From assembly GCA_947372405.1 (NCBI GenBank), contig CANBTO010000114.1:1-11210 (forward strand): a DNA stretch of 11,210 bases. Direction: 5' to 3'. The position numbers were made by a program, and so were the translations under genes. This stretch comes from Verrucomicrobiaceae bacterium. Lineage in GTDB: Bacteria > Verrucomicrobiota > Verrucomicrobiae > Verrucomicrobiales > Akkermansiaceae. Positions 7,276 through 11,210 of this stretch are shown here, in pieces. Within the stretch, counting starts at the first letter, position 1. Each line of letters begins with the position of its first letter. The notes below the pieces were generated by a model. That model had not been told where the DNA came from, did no database searches, and saw only the letters and a program-made list of their open reading frames with translations.

Positions 7276-7416
7276 GATTTGACGCGGCTTTTTGGAGATC
7301 CGCTTTCCCTTGGGCAAGCATCACGCGGTGATCCGCCTGTGGGAGCCTTGTCGAAGACTGGAGGGCGGGAAAAGGGGATGATATGGAAATTCAAGGACTC
7401 GCCTTGGCCACTGGTT

Positions 7417-8133
7417 TTATTTGTGGGTTTGGAGCCACTTCTCAACGTCCATTGAATCCTTGATGGACGCATCTGAGCGCAGCAGGTTCTCGATGTCAGC
7501 CCGGTTGGTGCGGCGGCGCAGCAACTCTTCAATTTTGATGGCGTCGGCGGTTTGAAACGAGTAGGCTTTGTTGAACGCCAGCTTCCAGGCGTTCCTGCCG
7601 CGTTGCTCCTTGACGTCGGCATTGGCCCCTCGATCCAGCAGCACCTTCACGATATCGAAGGACTGCACGTCCACGGCCGCCATCAACGGGGTAAGACCGG
7701 CCGGATTCCTGCCGTTGATGTCGGCACCTCTGTCCAGCAGCTTCGTGATCAGCGCGGGTTTGGAAGTTTGGGCCGCTGCGCATAACGGGCAGTCCAAGTT
7801 GGGGTCGGCTCCGCGGTCAAGCAGCAGATCCACGATTTTCACCTGCGCCTCGTCAGAACCTCCCGAGCCGGACATCACGGCCATGACCAGCGGTGTGAAG
7901 CCGTTTGGATCGCGGCCGTTGATGTCGGCCCCGGCATCTAATAAATCCGCGACCTTTTTAGGATCGTCGCCGTAGCGAATTTCGTAGCAAAGCTCTTCGG
8001 CCGATTTCCGTGCTGCCGACGCTTCGGACTTGCCACCTTCAGCCGGTCCCTTTCCGCATCCTGCCACAGCGAAGGCGGCAATCATGGACAGAATCCGGAA
8101 CAACCTTCGGCTTGCAATTGTATCAGGCATCAT
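7417..8133 (-). CDS. Ankyrin-repeat lipoprotein
   Basis: 238 residues from ATG at 8133; a second ATG at 8130 is adjacent and equally possible. Basic N-terminus (SRRLFR), hydrophobic core, and lipobox VAGC with the lipidated Cys at 26. A short Gly/Ser/Lys linker leads to about four ankyrin repeats (about 45-205). Signature pieces are 'VADLLDAGADINGRDPNGFTP', 'IVDLLLDRGADPNLDCPLCAAA', 'LITKLLDRGADINGRNPAGLTPLMAAV' and 'IVKVLLDRGANADVKEQRGRNAWKLAF'. The third repeat lacks the TPL start and has 'DCPLCAAAQ' instead, with two close Cys. The C-terminal part (about 205-238) is charged and helical. Probably a cell-envelope protein that binds other proteins; partner unknown. A 46-bp repeat copy lies 31 bp upstream. 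Confidence 0.88.
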   Translation of the reverse strand: MMPDTIASRRLFRILSMIAAFAVAGCGKGPAEGGKSEASAARKSAEELCYEIRYGDDPKKVADLLDAGADINGRDPNGFTPLVMAVMSGSGGSDEAQVKIVDLLLDRGADPNLDCPLCAAAQTSKPALITKLLDRGADINGRNPAGLTPLMAAVDVQSFDIVKVLLDRGANADVKEQRGRNAWKLAFNKAYSFQTADAIKIEELLRRRTNRADIENLLRSDASIKDSMDVEKWLQTHK

Positions 8134-8163
8134 GGTGTTGGGGATTCGCGTTTGTCGGTCAAT

Positions 8164-8209
8164 TCCACGAGCCGTGAGTCTGGCTTTTCGCCGCACTTTG
8201 CCAAGATCG
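8164..8209 (-). repeat. 46-bp dispersed repeat, copy 3
   Basis: 36 of 46 bases identical to copy 1, with the shared 14-mer at its upstream edge and GAGCCGTGAG (plus-strand spelling) also shared with copy 1. It sits between the rpsA terminator (8240-8273) and the ankyrin start (8133), where that gene needs its own promoter. On the minus strand TTGGCA is followed after 16 bp by CAGACT, a poor -10 match. Confidence 0.7.
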
Positions 8210-8239
8210 CATTCGATCGCGATGATGGCATCCCGCAAC

Positions 8240-8273
8240 AGAAAAGCCGGACAGGTTTCCCCATCCGGCTTTT
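8240..8273 (-). terminator. Intrinsic terminator of rpsA
   Basis: Perfect ten-base arms AAAAGCCGGA (8242-8251) and TCCGGCTTTT (8264-8273) with a twelve-base loop, starting about 38 bp after the rpsA stop codon. On the minus strand the stem ends in CTTTTC. It closely resembles the terminator at 4323-4357 in stem, loop and upstream sequence (CGCYACAAC). Confidence 0.85.
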
Positions 8274-8311
8274 GTGAGTTGTGGCGGCGGTTTTTGGCCG
8301 TCGCGGTTTGA

Positions 8312-10024
8312 TCAGTCTTCCTGGCCTGGGCTCCACTCTTCGGAGGCGGCGGCGGAAGCGAGGTTGAACGCTTGTTCGAGGCCCACCATCTCGGAAGACG
8401 GACGGAGGCTTTCGAAACTGGCGCTTTCCTTCTTGAGCTGCTCTTCGGAGTAACCGACGGCTTTGATCGAGAGACCGATGCGGCGCTCGACCTTGTCCAC
8501 CTTGATGACGCGGGCTTCGATTTCCTCGCCCACTTTGATGATGTCCTTGACCTTCTCCACGTGGTCTTCGCTGAGTTGCGAGATGTGGATGAGGCCGTCG
8601 ATGTCACCGTCGAGGCTGACGAATGCGCCGAAGGACGCGATCTTGGCAACGGTGCCCTTGACGAGGTCCCCGACCTTGAAGCGGCTGTCGATGAGGCTCC
8701 ATGGGTCGCCTTCGGTCTGTTTGATGCCGAGGGAGACGCGTTGGTTGGCCTTGTCGATTGCAAGCACCACGGCTTCCACTTCGTCGCCCTTCTTGAGGAC
8801 TTCGGAAGGATGGTTGATCTTGCGCGTCCAGGACATGTCCGAGACGTGGATCATGCCGTCGATGCCTTCTTCCAGTTCCACGAACGCACCATAAGCGGTG
8901 AGGTTGCGGACCGGGCCCTTGATGGTGGCGCCGACCGGGTAGCGAAGTTCGATTTCGTCCCATGGGTTCGAGTCGAGCTGACGCACGCCGAGCGAGATCT
9001 TCTGTTCCTCGATGCTGATGCCGAGCACGACGGCCTGGATTTCCTGGCCGATCTCGAGCACGTCGCTCGGGCGGGTGATGCGCTTGACCCAGGAGAGTTC
9101 GGAAACGTGAACGAGGCCTTCGACGCCTTTTTCGATTTCGATGAACGCGCCGTAGGGCAGGAGCTTGGTCACGCGGCCTTTGACATGCTGGCCGATGGGG
9201 TATTTGCGCTCGATGTCCTCCCAGGGGTTTTCGGACATCTGCTTGAGGCCGAGCGAAACACGCTCTTTCTCGCGGTCTACGTCGAGGATGACGACATCCA
9301 CGGACTGGCCGATGTGAAGCAGTTCGGAAGGATGGTTGATGCGGCCCCACGACATGTCGGTGATGTGGAGCAGGCCGTCCATGCCTTGCAGATCGACGAA
9401 AGCACCGAAGTCGGTGATGTTCTTGATCGCGCCGGTGACCTTGTCGCCGATCTTGACGGTGTGGAGGAACTGCTGGCGGAGCTCGGAGCGCTCGGCTTCG
9501 ATGACTTCGCGGCGGGAAAGCACGATGTTCTTGCGCTCGTCGTTGACCTTGACGATTTTGAACTCGTAAACGTTGCCGACGTATTCGTTGAGGTCCTTCG
9601 GCGGGATGATGTCCACCTGTGAGCCGGGAAGGAAGGCTTCGACGCCGACGTTGACGGTGAGTCCGCCTTTGACGACCGACTTGACCTTGCCGCGGACGAG
9701 GCCGCCGTCCTGAAAGACTTTGACGATCTTTTCCCAGTTCTGTTTGTGGGCGGCCTTCTCTTTGGAAAGCACGACCATGCCCTCGTCGTTTTCGAGTTTT
9801 TCGAGCAGGACTTCGACTTCGTCGCCGATTTCGATTTCCTCGTCTTCGAATTCGTTGGACGGGATGGCTCCCTCGGATTTGTAGCCGATGTCAACGAGGA
9901 CGACTTGCGGGCGGATTTCAAGAATCGTGCCCTTGACGATCGATCCTTCGCGGAATTCGCGGAATTTCGAGTCGATCAGGTCGTTCAGTTCTTGGTTGGT
10001 GGGTTCTGCGAGTGCTGAACTCAT
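8312..10024 (-). CDS. rpsA: 30S ribosomal protein S1
   Basis: 570 residues, slightly longer than the 557 of E. coli S1. S1 binds mRNA on the small ribosomal subunit and helps load messages with weak or no Shine-Dalgarno sequence. Six S1 (OB-fold) domains at about 26-90, 107-172, 193-261, 278-348, 365-435 and 452-521. The third to sixth are the most regular, each with a 'GAFV/I...GL/MIHVS' core. The first is acidic, as in ribosome-anchoring domains. The tail (522-570) is polar and acidic. Start at 10024 (MSSALAEPTNQEL) is chosen over the open frame back to 10114 because it fits the family; no Shine-Dalgarno precedes it, while an AAGGAG stands about 40 bp upstream without a nearby in-frame start. 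E. coli rpsA is also weak in Shine-Dalgarno and self-regulated through its leader. Confidence 0.97.
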   Translation of the reverse strand: MSSALAEPTNQELNDLIDSKFREFREGSIVKGTILEIRPQVVLVDIGYKSEGAIPSNEFEDEEIEIGDEVEVLLEKLENDEGMVVLSKEKAAHKQNWEKIVKVFQDGGLVRGKVKSVVKGGLTVNVGVEAFLPGSQVDIIPPKDLNEYVGNVYEFKIVKVNDERKNIVLSRREVIEAERSELRQQFLHTVKIGDKVTGAIKNITDFGAFVDLQGMDGLLHITDMSWGRINHPSELLHIGQSVDVVILDVDREKERVSLGLKQMSENPWEDIERKYPIGQHVKGRVTKLLPYGAFIEIEKGVEGLVHVSELSWVKRITRPSDVLEIGQEIQAVVLGISIEEQKISLGVRQLDSNPWDEIELRYPVGATIKGPVRNLTAYGAFVELEEGIDGMIHVSDMSWTRKINHPSEVLKKGDEVEAVVLAIDKANQRVSLGIKQTEGDPWSLIDSRFKVGDLVKGTVAKIASFGAFVSLDGDIDGLIHISQLSEDHVEKVKDIIKVGEEIEARVIKVDKVERRIGLSIKAVGYSEEQLKKESASFESLRPSSEMVGLEQAFNLASAAASEEWSPGQED

Positions 10025-10092
10025 GGTGTGGTATTGGTTTGGGGTTAGGTTAGGGGTTCGTTCTCCTTCCGACATTGCCCCGGAAAGGTATT

Positions 10093-10125
10093 CCCACAGA
10101 CACCGGGGCGCCAACCGCCTGTGGG
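10093..10125 (-). promoter_or_regulatory. Hairpin in the rpsA leader
   Basis: CCCACAG (10093-10099) and CTGTGGG (10119-10125) are perfect complements around a GC-rich 19-base loop. It falls in the predicted 5' leader, about 70 bp before the rpsA start. In E. coli the S1 message folds its leader into hairpins through which S1 represses itself; a like role here is inference. Confidence 0.45.
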
Positions 10126-10144
10126 GAAAGAAAAACGGAGGGCA

Positions 10145-10172
10145 AATCTAGGCTCCCGAAACCCCGTGGCAA
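10145..10172 (-). promoter_or_regulatory. Likely sigma70-type promoter of rpsA
   Basis: On the minus strand TTGCCA (10172-10167, five of six to TTGACA), 16 bp spacer, TAGATT (10150-10145, four of six to TATAAT). It would give a leader of about 115 bases containing the hairpin at 10093-10125. No alternative of similar quality was seen nearer the start codon. Confidence 0.5.
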
Positions 10173-10377
10173 GACCAAAGCCGCTGATTTTCAGGAAAAT
10201 TAGGGGAAGGTGCCGGGGGGCAGGATGGATTTTCCCGGATTTCGGGCGATCAGGGTGCCGGATCGGCTCTCAGGTCGGCCTCGAAAACAGCACAATGCAA
10301 TAAAGCTGGGTCGAGCTTGAAGGCCTTTGGTGACGGGAAAACGGTAACATTGGAAATGTTTATCCTGAAAGGATTAC

Positions 10378-10423
10378 AGCTTGTAGCCCGGGGTCGAGGA
10401 GCGATCGCGACGACCACCCCGGG
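10378..10423 (+). repeat. REP-like palindromic unit, left arm
   Basis: 46-base unit that folds on itself: CCCGGGGT (10387-10394) with ACCCCGGG (10416-10423), 21-base loop containing the palindrome GCGATCGC. It is an inverted copy of 10541-10586 (43 of 46 identical). A small hairpin ATCCT-gaa-AGGAT (10362-10374) stands just outside. Such GC-rich units, often in inverted pairs, are typical of REP/REPIN elements moved by RAYT transposases; no RAYT gene is in the window. Confidence 0.8.
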
Positions 10424-10540
10424 TGTGGTGGTCGTTTCGATCCGCACCCTGAAAGGTGTGCCAGAAAGCCCGGATGCACCATCGAAGTCCGCACCCTCTG
10501 CGACCCACTATCGGGGTCGTATCCTTCTGATCACGTGGCT

Positions 10541-10586
10541 CCCCGGGTGTTCGTCGCGATCGCTCCTCGACCCGGGGCTACAAGCT
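10541..10586 (-). repeat. REP-like palindromic unit, right arm
   Basis: Inverted copy of the left arm, 117 bp away. Its own hairpin is CCCCGGGT (10541-10548) with ACCCGGGG (10570-10577). Two of the three differences from the left arm are at paired positions and keep the stem. Its outer nine bases overlap the end of the membrane-protein gene at 10578 and provide the stop codon TAG. Confidence 0.8.
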
Positions 10587-11087
10587 CCGATCCCTGCCGG
10601 GATCCATGCAATCTGAGAGGGTTTGCTTCTTCGCCCAGTTCCCGCGTGCCAGGATGAGGCCGGAGAAATTCAGGAACGGAGCGATCAGCAGGCACAGAAT
10701 GCCCCATCCCAGACGGTGCAGATCGTGGGTTTCACTCGAGATGACGACAAAAAATCCGACTGCGGCAAGCCCGCTGAATGAAGTGGCCAACCACCAAACA
10801 AGGCGCGATTTTCTCAAGATCCGAGTCAGAAACGGTGAGACCACGATCAGGAGCGAGAAATTCAGGAACGAAGCATTGGCGATACAATTCGTTGGCTGTT
10901 GAATCAGAAAACGAGGGTTCAGCAATGTATGTGACAGATACGGCCAGACGTGCCATCCCTTCTCATTGGGTCCGAAGCCGGGGAGAAAATGAAACGCCAC
11001 GAACAACACCAGCGCCGCGATCAGTAAGGTCATGGATGCGATCCGTCCGTTCCGGATTTCCAAGGGCGCAGTGTTCACCGTTTTCAT
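10578..11087 (-). CDS. Four-helix membrane protein, paralogue of upstream gene
   Basis: 169 residues with four predicted membrane helices (about 17-36, 71-90, 97-117, 127-146), loops mostly polar. No family recognised. The motif FLNFS occurs twice, at 74 and 138 ('NASFLNFSLLIVV' and 'IAPFLNFSGLILARGN'), suggesting two related halves. The C-terminal part 'LGWGILCLLIAPFLNFSGLILARGN...SDCMD' closely matches the end of the gene upstream ('GGWCLLLAPILNFAGLLLVRGN...SDCID'), so the two are tandem paralogues. Start overlaps the upstream stop by ATGA. The last residues after 'SDCMDPGRD' and the stop codon lie in the right REP arm, so the original C-terminus may have been altered. Confidence 0.72.
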   Translation of the reverse strand: MKTVNTAPLEIRNGRIASMTLLIAALVLFVAFHFLPGFGPNEKGWHVWPYLSHTLLNPRFLIQQPTNCIANASFLNFSLLIVVSPFLTRILRKSRLVWWLATSFSGLAAVGFFVVISSETHDLHRLGWGILCLLIAPFLNFSGLILARGNWAKKQTLSDCMDPGRDRSL

Positions 11088-11210
11088 CTTTCGTTCGATT
11101 GGACGTGATCGATGCAGTCAGAAGGAGCTTGATTCAGCGGCTTGTTCCCGCGCACCAGCAGCAGTCCGGCGAAGTTCAGGATGGGCGCGAGCAAGAGACA
11201 CCAGCCGCCG
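11084..11210 (-). CDS. Membrane protein paralogue, 3' end only
   Basis: The last 41 residues of a gene that starts outside the window on the right: a hydrophobic helix 'WCLLLAPILNFAGLLLV', then 'RGNKPLNQAPSDCIDHVQSNER' and TGA. It aligns with the C-terminus of the next gene, including the helix, RGN and SDC[IM]D. Its stop codon overlaps the ATG at 11087, so the two are co-translated. Too short to be named. Confidence 0.68.
   Translation of the reverse strand, partial: GGWCLLLAPILNFAGLLLVRGNKPLNQAPSDCIDHVQSNER

Noticed and set aside
8372..9622. 416-codon open frame on the plus strand opposite rpsA
   Set aside because: It is an antisense shadow of the S1 domains, with repeated Asp/Phe/Val-rich segments mirroring the domain repeats; rpsA itself is unambiguous.
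10250..10447. 65-codon minus frame reading through the left REP arm
   Set aside because: Translation of a repeat element; such frames recur wherever the repeat does and are not evidence of a gene.

Overview
The window looks like chromosomal DNA from a member of the Verrucomicrobiota, probably near Verrucomicrobiaceae/Luteolibacter. This is inferred from the style of the proteins (secreted hypothetical proteins, a TPM-type pair with the C-terminal 'FPDFDVEPRLGG...GAVISF' pattern, a protease-thioredoxin fusion), fairly high GC, and start codons that mostly lack a Shine-Dalgarno sequence. No rRNA or tRNA gene, CRISPR array or transposase gene was seen.

Layout. Positions 1-807 (+) hold the 3' part of an EamA/DMT permease, converging on a small DUF3820 protein (812-1129, -). 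Divergent from that, 1276-2972 (+) is a two-gene unit: a cytoplasmic zinc-ribbon/TPM-like protein and, by ATGA overlap, a secreted single-TM partner. From 3022 to 8133 all genes are on the minus strand and all products appear exported: a cysteine-rich lipoprotein, a 63-residue lipoprotein, an EF-hand protein with a Lys/Pro tail, a large secreted trypsin-like protease fused to a TlpA-type thioredoxin, and an ankyrin-repeat lipoprotein. Then comes rpsA (8312-10024, -) with six S1 domains, a likely promoter, a leader hairpin and an intrinsic terminator. Upstream of rpsA lies an inverted pair of REP-like palindromes (10378-10586). Its right arm supplies the stop codon of a four-helix membrane protein (10578-11087, -). 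That gene is preceded, with an ATGA overlap, by the 3' end of a paralogue running off the window.

Structure beyond genes. A 46-bp element occurs three times in one orientation (4961-5006, 7230-7275, 8164-8209). Two copies sit about 30 bp upstream of start codons, and its shape resembles a -35/-10 promoter. Two intrinsic terminators (4323-4357 and 8240-8273) resemble each other inside and beside the hairpin, as if from one family. A nested palindrome lies at 4144-4188. The two REP arms differ by a compensatory base-pair change that keeps the hairpin.

The genes do not form one obvious pathway. No defence or biosynthetic system is evident. The most unusual items are the protease-thioredoxin fusion, the 46-bp repeat family, the REP pair that ends a gene, and the tandem membrane paralogues.
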